A DNA stretch of 64,000 bases, taken from positions 280,575,675 through 280,639,674 of the forward strand of contig JBOZIK010000001.1 of assembly GCA_051453625.1 (NCBI GenBank), read 5' to 3'. Shown piece by piece: positions 12,953 to 23,165 of the stretch; the stretch's first letter is position 1; each line of letters opens with the position of its first letter. The DNA is from Welwitschia mirabilis. Its lineage: Eukaryota > Gnetophyta > Gnetopsida > Welwitschiales. The notes beneath the pieces were generated by a model. That model was not told the DNA's origin, did not search any database, and saw only the letters and a list, made by a program, of their open reading frames with translations. A program made the position numbers and the translations under genes.

Positions 12953-13431
12953 TTTCAAAGTCAGACAACTAGGTGTAAACAATAATATAATAATAGTGTT
13001 AATTAAATTTAACTACATAAAATAAATAACATGAGTAAATACTTTAGATTTTACATATTCGCTATTTCATGAACAAGTTATAATTAAAAGAATTCTACAC
13101 CAAAACTATAGTTAATTTTTAAAATAAGTCAAGTAATCTAATTCCAAACTATAAGAATAGTAAAACATGCATAAGTAGTAGTAAATTCCATAATTAACTA
13201 AATATTTTAATTAATTAATCAAAAAAATAACTGTAAGTTAATATTTTAATAAATTATAAAATACATTACATGTGAATACTTAGTTTTACCATTACTAGTA
13301 TTTTTTTCCCATTTATTTTCAAATAATTAGCTAGTAAACTTAATTATTAGTACATTTTCAATATTTGATTATTTATCAAATTAACTAGGAAGGTTTTCTA
13401 ACCTTAGGAAAAATCTAGACATGATAATTTA

Positions 13432-15890
13432 CTCCCCCTTAAGGGGTTTCCTCCTAGAAACTTGCCATTAGCTAAGGTTTCTATTACAAGATCTCACTCA
13501 TTATGTTACTTAATTCTTTAGTTGTTTAGACAATAAAATCTTATATAACTTGATTATTATTTTTCCCCCTTAAAATTACATTATTTTGGTCCAACACTTT
13601 TGATGACTGAGTTTTTATAGTATAGTCTGAAAAATTAATTAAATCTTAACTTGGAATAACATTGGTTCAAACATGTATTAATTGCAAAATCATGAGTAAG
13701 GATTTGATTATTTGTAAGAAGGTAATTTCAAGGAACAAGGAATCAAAATAATTTACTAATTATTTTTAAAATTTAATGTTTTCACAAGAATTAAGATCAA
13801 AAAAGATATGTATGTATTCAAACTATAGCCAATGTCCATTGCATAGTTTCAATCTATTAGAGATAAACAAGACATCTTTAGAATCACAAAAAATTTAGGA
13901 ATTTATAAGAATTAAAACATGAAAATTTATTTACACATAAAAGAATGAAAAAGTTTAGGATCATGCATGAATTTCCATGTGAACTTTTCCAATCTTAAAA
14001 ATTATTATTTTCATACTTTTCAAACTCTTTAATGGTTATTTAAGTTTTTATATGTCATGTAGAAGGAAGATTATAGTTGCTTAGTGACTAAGACTATAGA
14101 TCAACTTGCCACAACTTCATATTCTCATAACTTATAAAATCTTTATATTTTAACTAATTATCCCTTTGACTTGTTACCTTATTAAATATTAAAAATATTC
14201 ATTCCATTTTAATTACCTTAACAACATTAGACAAGTAATATATTTCAACATATATTTCTATTAATTATTAAGGAAAATCCCAAAGTTAGGACAAAGATTT
14301 ATAAATAGATTTATCCAAAGCTTTAGGACAAGTAAGAAAGAGCCTATATGTTTCTTTATATATATGAATTATAGAAGAACCTTTTAATGAAACTTCTTTA
14401 AGAATTTAACATCTAGATTAACGTTGGCTTGAAGAAATAGTATACATATGAAAAATTATGAAGCCTTAAGGCAAACATCATAGACAATCATTTGATAACT
14501 ATCATTATACTCTTGACATAGCTGTATATTCTAGTGCTCTTTTTTTTAATATTTTGGTTGACTACTACTTTTAGTGATATATTTCTTAAGACTCTTAGCT
14601 TTTGAAGTTAATAGCTTTTTTAGCATGTGTTCCTTACACTCAAGTCAATTATGTTATAGAGGATATGATTTAGGTATTCTTATTTCATTATGTCAAGACA
14701 CATATATTAATTTTTATGTGAAATGCCCACATTTATTATACTTAATTTTTTTCATGTCCTAGCATGTTAAGATCACGAATAAAATATTCCACCCTTTCTT
14801 TTTGGTTCTTCCTTTTCTTGTCATGTCTAGAGCATGTAGTCTATCTTAGACCTTCACTTATGTTTCATACATTCAATCAACTCTTCTTTTTCTAGCTTCC
14901 TCCTTGAATTTAAAATTGAGTTATCCATAGAAGTCAATTACTTCTGCTTGTAAAACTATGCCTGCCTGCTCTTCGTCATTTTATTTTTACTTATGCTCAC
15001 ATACTCCTAGCTTTGGTATTTGACTAAGGCTCCTAGAGTTTTCTTAAATTATGACTAAAGAGAAGAATCAGCTCTTGTTAATAATGATAGAGATGACTAT
15101 GATTGCTGAGAGATGATATCATTGCATCTTTAACTTATCCAAGGCTAAAAGCACCTCTAGTTCCTTGTTTGACATTTCCTTTAAATAGGTATCCTAAATT
15201 CAACTAAGCATTTAAAATGCAAGTAGCAAAATGAATAATATTTATAAGTTCACATATGTAAGATAAATGCCCTTAAAATTTTAGCACTACTCTGTAATTT
15301 TGGGCTTTAAACAAAACTACATCAATGTCTCAGCATTTTCCTCCTATGATATAGCATCTCAACCTACCTATACTACATCAATAATGTTAATGAGTCTCAC
15401 TCCTGTGTTGTTGCCTCTACAAGCTACATCAACATATTACCAATCTTGATGCTATAGCTTCATCCTTATGAAATATTATTCTTTTCATGTAGAAAGAAGG
15501 TCGGCATCGAAGGGCCTATTTACACTAGGATTAGTAACTTATAGATTTATGTTGGAATTACACTTTAAACTTGGGATGATCTTTAATATAAAATGTTTCA
15601 AAATCCGTGTTTTCTCCCTTTGTATGTATTCTGTTATCTTGTATATGAAGGTTTCTTCCTACCAATACTCTATAATAAAACAAACTCTTCTAGAGATGCA
15701 TTCTTAAACATCTACAAATAATAATATCTATTTTGATGAGCCTTTTTAGGTTTGTATGTTTATGATCTTACCACTAGAGTAAGTCATCTTGGACTTATTT
15801 CTCAACTACACAAAAGCTGCATGTTAGGATGTCAAGAGAATTATGTAATGATAATTTACTACAGATCATTATAAAGCTCTTATAACAAAA
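13432..15890 (-). other. Shrunken internal region of the long-LTR element
   Basis: This DNA lies between the two long LTRs and should hold gag and pol, but it is only about 2.5 kb and no RT, integrase or protease motif was found. On the - strand a purine-rich tract (13432-13465) abuts copy A. The same tract can be read as the end of a coding frame (FLGGNPLRGGE). Around 14740 the - strand reads KYNKCGHFT, which could be a damaged zinc knuckle. The open frames at 14574-14762 and 15468-15707 (+) have no recognisable domain. Either most of pol was deleted or the element was non-autonomous from the start. Confidence 0.4.
15876..15887 (-). other. Putative primer-binding site of the long-LTR element
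   Basis: Directly beside the TGTAATATC end of copy B, the + strand reads gctcttataaca, which is 10 of 12 bases of the complement of the initiator-Met site. Its position at the LTR border supports the reading that copy B is the 5' LTR on the - strand. The two mismatches are transversions, so this is suggestive only. Confidence 0.4.
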
Positions 15891-16496
15891 TGTAATATCT
15901 GTTTTGACATTCAATCACATAATGAACTTTATTAAAAAGATATTATTAACATCATATAGCCTTATTGGTATGGTATGATATCTAATATTTTAAGCTTAGT
16001 TTAGTTGAAGATTATGACATAATTATTTCAAGACCATTATACTCATCAAATATCCATCATTTTAAACTAAGATTTTTAGTCTTATAACATAAAGGATAAT
16101 TAATCTACTTATACCTTGCAAGTGTTTTTATATACATTTATATTGTTCTAATTAATGCATTATACCAAGTCTAGCTTACATGTATACAATTTCTTAGGTA
16201 TATGTTTTTTAAAATATATATTTACAAGAGGGTAAGAATGCATGTAATAGTGTAGATTTCCATGGCTAGAAAATCATGAAGAGTAAATACTTTTCTAGAG
16301 ATTTAACATAAAAATAATGTTAAATCTTACCACATGACACCGTGATGAATAAAATTCTTGTTAAATAATCATGTTGATAATTTATTTACCTCAGAGTGTT
16401 TTAATAAATTAAAGAGAAGTTTAATTGTGTATGACTATAAGGCTATATAGTAAAATTATTATATGTAAAATTATTATACGTTGAACTTGAACTAAA

Positions 16497-16569
16497 AACC
16501 TATGTTATTTTAGAGTTTTTTACTAACCATTCCAACCTATGTTATTTTAAAGTTTTTTACTAACCATCC
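16497..16569 (+). repeat. 37-bp tandem duplication at the Sirevirus insertion border
   Basis: The unit beginning 'aacctatgttattttag' occurs at 16497-16533 and again at 16534-16569. It is single in copy A (4155-4192). The second unit ends directly at the Sirevirus 5' LTR. Confidence 0.8.
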
Positions 16570-16734
16570 TTGTTAAATTATGTTTTACCAATTGATGTCA
16601 AACTAATGTTTTCTATAGAGCAAATTTCATGTATCTTATGTAGAAAATATTAGCCACTTGCAGGTTAGATGCTAAAGCCATGAATGTTAATATATGATCA
16701 CTGGAAACTTACTAAGTTCTCTTACTCTCTTAAG

Positions 16735-17265
16735 AAGTCGACTAACTTTCAATGGGTTGACTGCACCTAAAGTATACTCTCAAAATTGAAATGAATATAG
16801 AGGGGTCAACCATATTCCTAAAGGGTCGACCAAACTTGAGAACTTGAGAGTCAGTATCCCTGAACTAATTGGTAAGGGTTCGATTGGGCCTATGAAGGAT
16901 TGATCGGATCCATGAACATGCGAATAGTACTTCTAAACCTATTTTGAAGGGTTGACTAAACCTTTAAAGGGTTCAACTAAACCTAAGCACTGTGCAGCTA
17001 ATATCCCTGAGCTGATCATCTTGGAGTCTACCGGATACCTAAAGGGATCAACTAGACTTGATGCAGGAAATTGGTATGAACTTTTTATCAGGACTAGTAG
17101 GTGACTGGACAAAATTATGGGCAACCAGATGGGAGTTGAATAGACCCTGAGGGGTGGACTGGACATGGAGCCATATGAAATTAGGAAAACCAATAAATTC
17201 ACTCAGGTAACCTATGTAGATTATGATACCAAAAGGGATTAATTGGACTTTTGAGGGGTTGACTA
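16735..17265 (+). promoter_or_regulatory. Cluster of GTCGAC-like motifs in the 5' LTR
   Basis: Repeated short motifs (for example agtcgact at 16736, gggtcgacc near 16823, gggttgact near 16948 and 17255, gggatcaact near 17044) are spaced roughly 20-40 bp apart. They also occur in the 3' LTR at 23330-23870. Variants differ mainly by C/T and G/A changes from a GTCGAC-type core. Sirevirus LTRs are known to carry clusters of palindromic motifs upstream of the promoter. That these copies serve the same role is inferred. Confidence 0.55.
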
Positions 17266-17639
17266 GCTAGAATGAAAATGAAAATTTCTATCCATTATGT
17301 ATCTGTTAGATATAGATTTCCTAGCCATTTATAACCATTATAAGCGCATTTTCAATTGTAATAAACCCTTAAAACCTTCCAATATAAATAGACAATAGAG
17401 AAATTACTAAAAAGATGTTTTGGACCATTGATTAAAAGACTGAATCTTGAGATATTCACTATAGAATCTTGGCATTGTACTCCTAACCAAAGATGATCTA
17501 TCTTTTGTTGTATATGTTCATTCAAGGTCAAATCTTGTACTATACTATTGCATCTCTTATAGGAGATGAGCACCATCAAAATCAATATAATGAAGACCAA
17601 GTAATATCTATGCATCTTGGAATTATTTCATCACTATTT

Positions 17640-17790
17640 TACATTATAAAAGTTTGAGACTTAGCCTGTAAAAGTTCCTTAAAAGAATGAGACTTAGCCT
17701 ATAAAAGTCCATTAAAAGGTTGAGACTTAGCCTATAAAAGTCTATTAAAAGGTTGAAACTTAGCCTATAAAAGTCTATTTATAAAGGTTA
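17640..17790 (+). repeat. Short tandem repeat in the LTR, ~36-bp unit
   Basis: Four units carry 'gagacttagcctataaaagt' (first unit slightly altered), followed by 'ccattaaaaggt'-type sequence. The 3' LTR keeps two units (24236-24297). Difference in copy number between the LTRs points to slippage after insertion. Confidence 0.75.
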
Positions 17791-18088
17791 AAGGTGAACT
17801 TGCAATATCTGGAAGAGTAATTAAGATCTAGATTAAGCTTGGTTATATGTTAAAAATCAAGAGTGGATTAGGGGATTTTTCAAACCACTATAAAATCCTA
17901 TATGCATCTATTCAGTATTTTATGCTTTTAATTAATTTCATTACTTTGAATACTTTTAGTTTTTCTTTGTATGCATGAATTTATTAGAAAATTATTTTGA
18001 GTAAGTTTTTATTATATTATGGGCTTATTTAGTTAATTTTTTTGTAAGAACTTATTCATCCCCCTCTAGGATTCTCAATCTTATTAAT

Positions 18089-18100
18089 TGGTATCAAAGC
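18089..18100 (+). other. Primer-binding site (tRNA-iMet)
   Basis: TGGTATCAAAGC differs from the standard TGGTATCAGAGC by one G-to-A transition. It lies two bases after the 5' LTR and starts the internal region. Confidence 0.9.
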
Positions 18101-18152
18101 TAAGTTAAGTCCTTTTTTAGATTTTAATTGATTTAGACTTTAGAACCCTATA

Positions 18153-19195
18153 ATGAGTAATCCCTTTAATGGTTTCTCTACTAGTCATTCAACCATGTTT
18201 GATGGGTCAAACTATGCATATTGAAAAGCTAAAATGAGAATTTTTCTTAGATTCCTAGATACGGATATAGAAGAAGTTATTTATAAAGGTTACTCTATGC
18301 GTATGTTGTCAAAAATGGATGCTAACAATAATATCACTTTATTTCTCAAATCCCAAAATTAATGGACTACCACTAACAAAACCAAAGCTACTACAGATGC
18401 CCATGCTCTTAATGCAATATTTTGTACAGTCTTTGTAATGAGTTTAAATGCATAGTGAATTATAATCATGCTAAGGAGGCTTGGGATATTCTTGAGATGG
18501 AACATAAAGGAACTTCAATCGTAAAGCAAGTCAAGCTTCAAATGCTCTTTTCTAGATTTTAAGATATCCACATGATTGAGGAGGAGACTTTACAAGAGTT
18601 CTTTACAAGACTCATAGACATTGTCAATTCTATGGCAAGTTTTGAAGAACAGTTAAATGAAGGAAAGGTGGTCAGAAGGGTAGTAAGATCTCCATCAAAT
18701 ATATTTGAACTAAAGGTCATAGCAATTAAAAAAAACTATAACATAAATGCAATGGTATTAGAAAAACTACAAGGTAATTTACAAACTTATGAACTTAAAT
18801 TTACTAAAGATTAAAAACAAGGTATTACCTTAAAATGTGTGCAAGAAGAATACAAGTCTGAAAAATTAGATGAAGACTTAGATGATGATGAAGTGGCTCT
18901 TCTAATCAGAATATTAAAGAAGTTTCTACATAAAAGGAAAAAGGAAGATGCATCAAGTAAAAGCTCAAAAAGAAATCATCTAAAATATAGGAAAGAGCAA
19001 GATAAAGATAAAGAAATCCAATCCTACTCTTGCAAAGGATTTAGGCATATGGTAAATGAGTGCATAAATACTAAAAAAGATAACAGAAAATCAAGGAATT
19101 CTTCTTTTCTTGTAACATGGAATAATAAGGAAGAGGATGATGATAGTAGTTCAATCAAGAATCAGATAGAGACAGAAGATTATACTTCATGGTAA
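18153..19195 (+). pseudogene. Sirevirus-like gag (UBN2 type), broken
   Basis: Gag would form the virus-like particle and bind the element's RNA. From the ATG at 18153 the frame gives MFDGSNYAYWKAKM-like sequence (the W codon is now TGA at 18222). It then continues into the conserved segment around NYNHAKEAWDILE and VKQVKLQMLFSRF. One frameshift lies near 18436. Stops at about 18558 and 18814 split the rest. 18572-18814 and 18839-19195 remain open. They hold the helical core (EEETLQEFFTRLIDIVN), an acidic stretch with DDEVALLIRILKKFLHK, a Lys-rich tail, a damaged zinc knuckle (SYSCKGFRHMVNEC) and the FLVTWNNKEEDDDSSS segment typical of this lineage. Total length of about 345 codons is normal for the family. 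Confidence 0.85.
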
Positions 19196-19779
19196 TTATT
19201 CCTTATCTTAAAAACTTTCCTTGCACATTAGAGCCTAATGATTTAGACATGATTGGTGAAGAATAGATGATCTAGAGGATACATGTAATAAACTACATGA
19301 AGAATGTGAAAAGCTAGCAAAAAGGATAAATAATATAAAAAATTAATAAAGTCCCTCACCAAAGAGAAGAAGCAAATAGAAATAAAGTATAATTTACTCA
19401 AATCTGATAACTTCAATCTCTTGTTATAAGTAAAGGAACTATCTTTCTTTATTAATAAATTTTTTGATAGTTTTTCTAAGTTAGAACATGTTCTTGAATT
19501 TCAAAAACCTACTAGAAATAAATCAAGTATTGGTTTTATTTCCCAAAGTTCATAAGAATAGATAATCAGGCAATGTAAGTTTACTTCTATAATTTTTATG
19601 GAAAAATTAGACATTTGAAGTTATTTTGTAATATTAAAAAGTTAATGCTATTTTTAGATTCATTGAATTCTTTTCCATTTAAATTTTTTCTTAAAAACGT
19701 ATATCACATAAGTCTAACAAGACTAAGTGAGTAAGAGTGAAGAATCTTAAAAGTCTTTTAACATAGACATCTCTCAAAG
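19196..19779 (+). pseudogene. Gag-protease linker with coiled coil and zinc knuckle
   Basis: Between gag and protease the + strand encodes a broken coiled-coil segment (DDLEDTCNKLHEECEKLAKR around 19270-19325). It is followed by LEHVLEFQKPTRNKSSIGF (about 19480-19540), a motif set known between gag and protease in this copia group. At 19588-19629 a zinc knuckle reads YNFYGKIRHLKLFC. Two of its cysteines are Tyr, each a TGT-to-TAT transition, and the His and last Cys remain. Stops interrupt all parts. Confidence 0.65.
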
Positions 19780-20230
19780 GAACAAGTACAAGCAGCTGGT
19801 ACTTAGACAGTGGATGTTAAAGACACATGATGGGAGAAAGATTAAATTTCTTGAAAAGTATTGATGGAGGAGATGTTACTTTTGAAAATAAGGAAAAAGT
19901 AAGAATAGAAGGTATCAAATGCATCAAAGAAGACAAGTTACCTAAACTTAATGATGTGTTATATATAAATGGTTTAAGGCATAACTTGTTAAGTATTAGT
20001 CAATTATGTGGCAAAGGTCATAAAATAGTTTTTAACAAATCAAAGTGTAAAATTATGCATGATAAATTAAACATTATTGTTCTTATAGCGAATTGATTAG
20101 ATAATATTTATAGAATAGATGCTCATGTAAATTTGTGTAATGATCAGTTAAGTTATGTGAACTACAACATTGAAATGAAAACATTAGATTAAAATTTGCT
20201 AGAACTAAATTTTTTCTAGAAAATAATAAT
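19780..20230 (+). pseudogene. Sirevirus-like aspartic protease, broken
   Basis: The active site reads WYLDSGC (19797-19817), followed by a stop TAA at 19818 where a serine normally stands. The frame then continues open from 19827 to 20096: DGGDVTF, the conserved LPKLNDVLYINGLRHNLLSI, and the QLCGKGHKIVFNKSKCKI segment that closes this domain in copia elements. After 20096 only a short integrase-linker remnant (NIYRIDAHV) is visible before the 10-N gap. The protease would release Gag and Pol products. It is inactive here because of the stop. Confidence 0.85.
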
Positions 20231-20238
20231 GTAAAACC

Positions 20239-20248
20239 NNNNNNNNNN
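20239..20248. other. Assembly gap (10 N)
   Basis: This gap falls exactly where integrase, RT and RNase H would be expected. The 10-N length looks like a placeholder, so its true size is unknown. Confidence 0.95.
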
Positions 20249-20521
20249 TTGTAACATTTTTATCAATCACAAACATGAATTGGAGTTAACTCATCATTCT
20301 CTAGCTGATTGCAGGGTGGTCAACTAGATCCATGATTAGGTCGACCATATGTAGTCAGTTGACTGATCTAAAAGCCCGGTCACCTAGACATCTTCCTATA
20401 CTATATACTCACATCTTAATGAATTTTAACTAATTAACTAGACCTGATGGATCACAGTGTAGAAGTACCATTAGTGAACCAAATTTCACTCTTCGAATCA
20501 CCCTATTGCACCATGTCTATA
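20249..20521 (+). promoter_or_regulatory. Putative upstream region of the accessory ORF
   Basis: The segment carries at least four motifs of the type found in the LTR cluster: ggtcaact near 20317, gtcgacc near 20341, gttgact near 20358, ggtcacc near 20380. The contig then ends at the 809-N gap. Just beyond the gap lies a TATA box (21352). Together these suggest a second, internal promoter for the accessory frame. This is inference from motif content only. Confidence 0.4.
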
Positions 20522-21330
20522 NNNNNNNNNNNNNNNNNNNNNNNNNNNNNNNNNNNNNNNNNNNNNNNNNNNNNNNNNNNNNNNNNNNNNNNNNNNNNNN
20601 NNNNNNNNNNNNNNNNNNNNNNNNNNNNNNNNNNNNNNNNNNNNNNNNNNNNNNNNNNNNNNNNNNNNNNNNNNNNNNNNNNNNNNNNNNNNNNNNNNNN
20701 NNNNNNNNNNNNNNNNNNNNNNNNNNNNNNNNNNNNNNNNNNNNNNNNNNNNNNNNNNNNNNNNNNNNNNNNNNNNNNNNNNNNNNNNNNNNNNNNNNNN
20801 NNNNNNNNNNNNNNNNNNNNNNNNNNNNNNNNNNNNNNNNNNNNNNNNNNNNNNNNNNNNNNNNNNNNNNNNNNNNNNNNNNNNNNNNNNNNNNNNNNNN
20901 NNNNNNNNNNNNNNNNNNNNNNNNNNNNNNNNNNNNNNNNNNNNNNNNNNNNNNNNNNNNNNNNNNNNNNNNNNNNNNNNNNNNNNNNNNNNNNNNNNNN
21001 NNNNNNNNNNNNNNNNNNNNNNNNNNNNNNNNNNNNNNNNNNNNNNNNNNNNNNNNNNNNNNNNNNNNNNNNNNNNNNNNNNNNNNNNNNNNNNNNNNNN
21101 NNNNNNNNNNNNNNNNNNNNNNNNNNNNNNNNNNNNNNNNNNNNNNNNNNNNNNNNNNNNNNNNNNNNNNNNNNNNNNNNNNNNNNNNNNNNNNNNNNNN
21201 NNNNNNNNNNNNNNNNNNNNNNNNNNNNNNNNNNNNNNNNNNNNNNNNNNNNNNNNNNNNNNNNNNNNNNNNNNNNNNNNNNNNNNNNNNNNNNNNNNNN
21301 NNNNNNNNNNNNNNNNNNNNNNNNNNNNNN
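20522..21330. other. Assembly gap (809 N) with identical 27-bp flanks
   Basis: The 27 bases before the gap (20495-20521) and after it (21331-21357) are identical. The two contigs probably overlap and the gap may contain nothing. Confidence 0.9.
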
Positions 21331-21349
21331 GAATCACCCTATTGCACCA

Positions 21350-21360
21350 TGTCTATAAAA
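21350..21360 (+). promoter_or_regulatory. TATA box upstream of the accessory ORF
   Basis: The sequence gtctataaaag is followed by a pyrimidine-rich stretch (21400-21420) typical of a plant transcription start region. The accessory ATG is about 155 bp further on at 21510. Confidence 0.45.
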
Positions 21361-21509
21361 GAAAGAGGCTCCTGATTCATTTTCATTGTGTTCTAGCCTT
21401 CTTTTTTTCTCATATCTAGAGCTTTTTCTTCCAGATCCAAAGATTTTCTCTTAGATCTAACTATTTTATCTTGTTTTTATTTCTTCCAAGCTCTTGTGAA
21501 AAGGTTGAA

Positions 21510-22556
21510 ATGGCTAAAAGTTCTTTAAGAAGAATAGTCAAGAAAACTCCAGTAAGAGATTCCTCTATCTTCTATCAAGGGATGTCTAAGGAGGATATTG
21601 AGAAGGTTTCTAAGAAGTTAGAAAATAAGCTTGTTTGTCAAGAACATTCTATGGCTACTTCAGAGCTTAAAGAGATAAAGGATTTGATTTAGCTCTTAAG
21701 AAATCAAAATCTTAACTATTTCCTTGATGTCTTTAGTTTCACTTATCCTTTTCTTACTTGTATGCTTTACTGCAATGCATCTTATGATCGTGATTCAGGA
21801 ACTCTTAAAAACCTTGTTTTGTGAAAGAGACTAAGGGTCACTGCAAATCTCATTTCTAATCTTACTAATCTTCTTAGAGGTGACTATGAAGCATTTTAGC
21901 CTCTTTATGATTCCATGGAAGATAAGCTAGTGATTAAAAGGAATATTTTTGGTAAGACTCAATCTTGAAAACATACCATTTCCACATTCTTGCTCATACC
22001 CAAATATAATTTTCTTCATTTAGTATTTACTTGTTTTTTACCATTAGCAGGACATCATGATGAGGCTTCTAGCTATAGAGCATATTTGATGTGTCTGATA
22101 GAAACTGAGCATTCTATTGATTCTGCTGTCATCATACTAAAGAATATGATCTCTTAGTTAGAGTACCATAGGACTAGGGCTTTACTCTACTTTGTGATTA
22201 TCACAAATTTATGCCATTATTTTCATGTATCTTTTCGTCTTAAGCTTGAAACCCTCTAATCGATGGAACCCATTAGGTATGCAATGCTATCCTGCATGCA
22301 CATTTTTACCCCTTCCAAGAAGTCCTTAAAATCACCCTCTCTGAAGGAAGCCTCTCCTGATGAGACTCTTTCATACCTGAGACGGATTGATTCTCATACC
22401 AGACATATGAAGTAAGACCTCATAGCAACTAGATATAACATTGCTAACACTTTAGCAAAATCCACTAGCTTAGCATGCATAGAATGAGATGAAGTAGAAG
22501 AATATTCCAAAGAAGACTCTGAAGAGGAAGAATAATAAGAGGAGGAATCTGATTAG
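21510..22556 (+). pseudogene. Accessory ORF of the Sirevirus-like element (plant transposon protein-like), closed only by stop codons
   Basis: From the ATG at 21510 one frame can be followed for 349 codons to 22556 without a frameshift. It is broken by stops at 21690, 21822, 21897, 21966, 22155, 22257, 22413, 22485, 22533 and 22536, and the last stop is at 22554. Each is one C/T or G/A change from a Gln, Trp or Arg codon. The first 60 codons are open (MAKSSLRRIVKKTPVRDSS, basic). Middle segments (LRVTANLISNLTNLLRGDYE, then RALLYFVIITNLCHYFHV) recall the 'putative plant transposon protein' domain found in accessory ORFs of plant elements. The C-terminus is acidic (EEYSKEDSEEEE). Function is unknown; the family link is from memory and unsure. 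Confidence 0.65.
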
Positions 22557-22610
22557 AGTTTTTCATTTAATTATGTTTTTACTTATGTGATTTTGTTCTC
22601 TCCTTTGTCA

Positions 22611-22631
22611 TTGATGTCAAAAGGAAGAGAA
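22611..22631 (+). other. Internal polypurine tract (Sirevirus mPPT type)
   Basis: TTGATGTCAAAAGGAAGAG shares its layout with the 3' tract at 23144-23165 (ATCAATATCAAAAGGGG). Repeated tracts of this kind upstream of the 3' LTR are a known Sirevirus feature. Confidence 0.6.
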
Positions 22632-23143
22632 TTAGTTATATGTCTCTTTGTTGCTTATGCTTTCATATGTATTATGCTCTTGATGAGTACTTTTTACTTT
22701 GTTGTACTTTTGTTTAATGCAATAAACATGCACTTGGTTTTATGTTTTTACTTGGTATCTCAAATATTTTTATGCAATTTAAAGATTAATATGCGATTAA
22801 CATTTTTTAATGATGAAACTTAAGAATTCAAATAATGTTTATTTTATATTTGCAATGAACTAAAACTGTCTAAAATATTGTATGATGTTATTCTATATTT
22901 GCAATGAATCTTAAATAATCAAAATGATAAAAGTTATGTGATCAAAATGTGCTTTTCATACATATTGTTTTCTCAACTCACCAAATGTGCACCATAAATT
23001 ATTTTTATTTTAGCACAAAATTAGACTTATCAAAATGTCTTCAATTGGCTTTAAAAGTCTTAATATTTTGCAAAAAAATGATAGGCATTTCGTGAGGGGA
23101 TTTTTCTTAGTTTAAAATATTTTTACAACTAAGTATTATTTTC
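22632..23143 (+). other. 3' untranslated region of the Sirevirus-like element
   Basis: This is T-rich sequence between the two polypurine tracts. The open frame 22587-22823 is hydrophobic but starts within the untranslated region and shows no family signature, so it is not called. A phrase 'atttgcaatgaa' recurs at 22849 and 22898. Confidence 0.5.
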
Positions 23144-23165
23144 CATCAATATCAAAAGGGGATAT
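23144..23165 (+). other. Polypurine tract before the 3' LTR
   Basis: CAAAAGGGGATAT directly precedes the 3' LTR start and would prime plus-strand synthesis. Confidence 0.7.

Larger units (their letters stand above)
3528..13431 (-). repeat. Copy A of a ~3.66 kb LTR (3' LTR of a long-LTR element), interrupted by copia element 1
   Basis: 3528-6707 matches 15891-16570 plus 24606-27129 in order and on the same strand, at roughly 80% identity by eye. The homology starts abruptly at the same TGTAATATC in both copies. Copy A resumes after copia element 1 at 12953 ('aggtgtaaacaataata', matching 27162 onward). It probably ends at 13431, just beside a purine-rich tract on the - strand (AAGGGGGAG). The ends fit TG...CA with decay. 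A putative initiator-Met primer site next to copy B orients the element on the - strand, making this the 3' LTR. Plain segmental duplication is the alternative explanation. Confidence 0.6.
16571..18086 (+). repeat. 5' LTR of the Sirevirus-like element
   Basis: This LTR starts TGTTAAATTATG and aligns with the 3' LTR from end to end. Between about 16735 and 17265 it holds some sixteen degenerate copies of a motif like GGGTCGACC/GGGTTGACT. Around 17640-17790 the phrase 'ttgagacttagcctataaaag' recurs four times at 34-38 bp spacing (twice in the 3' LTR). It ends at 18086 two bases before the primer site. Confidence 0.85.

Noticed and set aside
14574-15707. Two + strand open frames between the long LTRs
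   Set aside because: No domain recognised, and orientation opposite to the element's inferred strand.
20447-21375. Three long open frames across 20447-21375
   Set aside because: They consist almost entirely of the N gap and code for nothing.
22587-22823. Membrane-like 78-codon open frame after the accessory ORF
   Set aside because: T-rich untranslated DNA that overlaps a polypurine tract; hydrophobicity is a by-product of T-richness.
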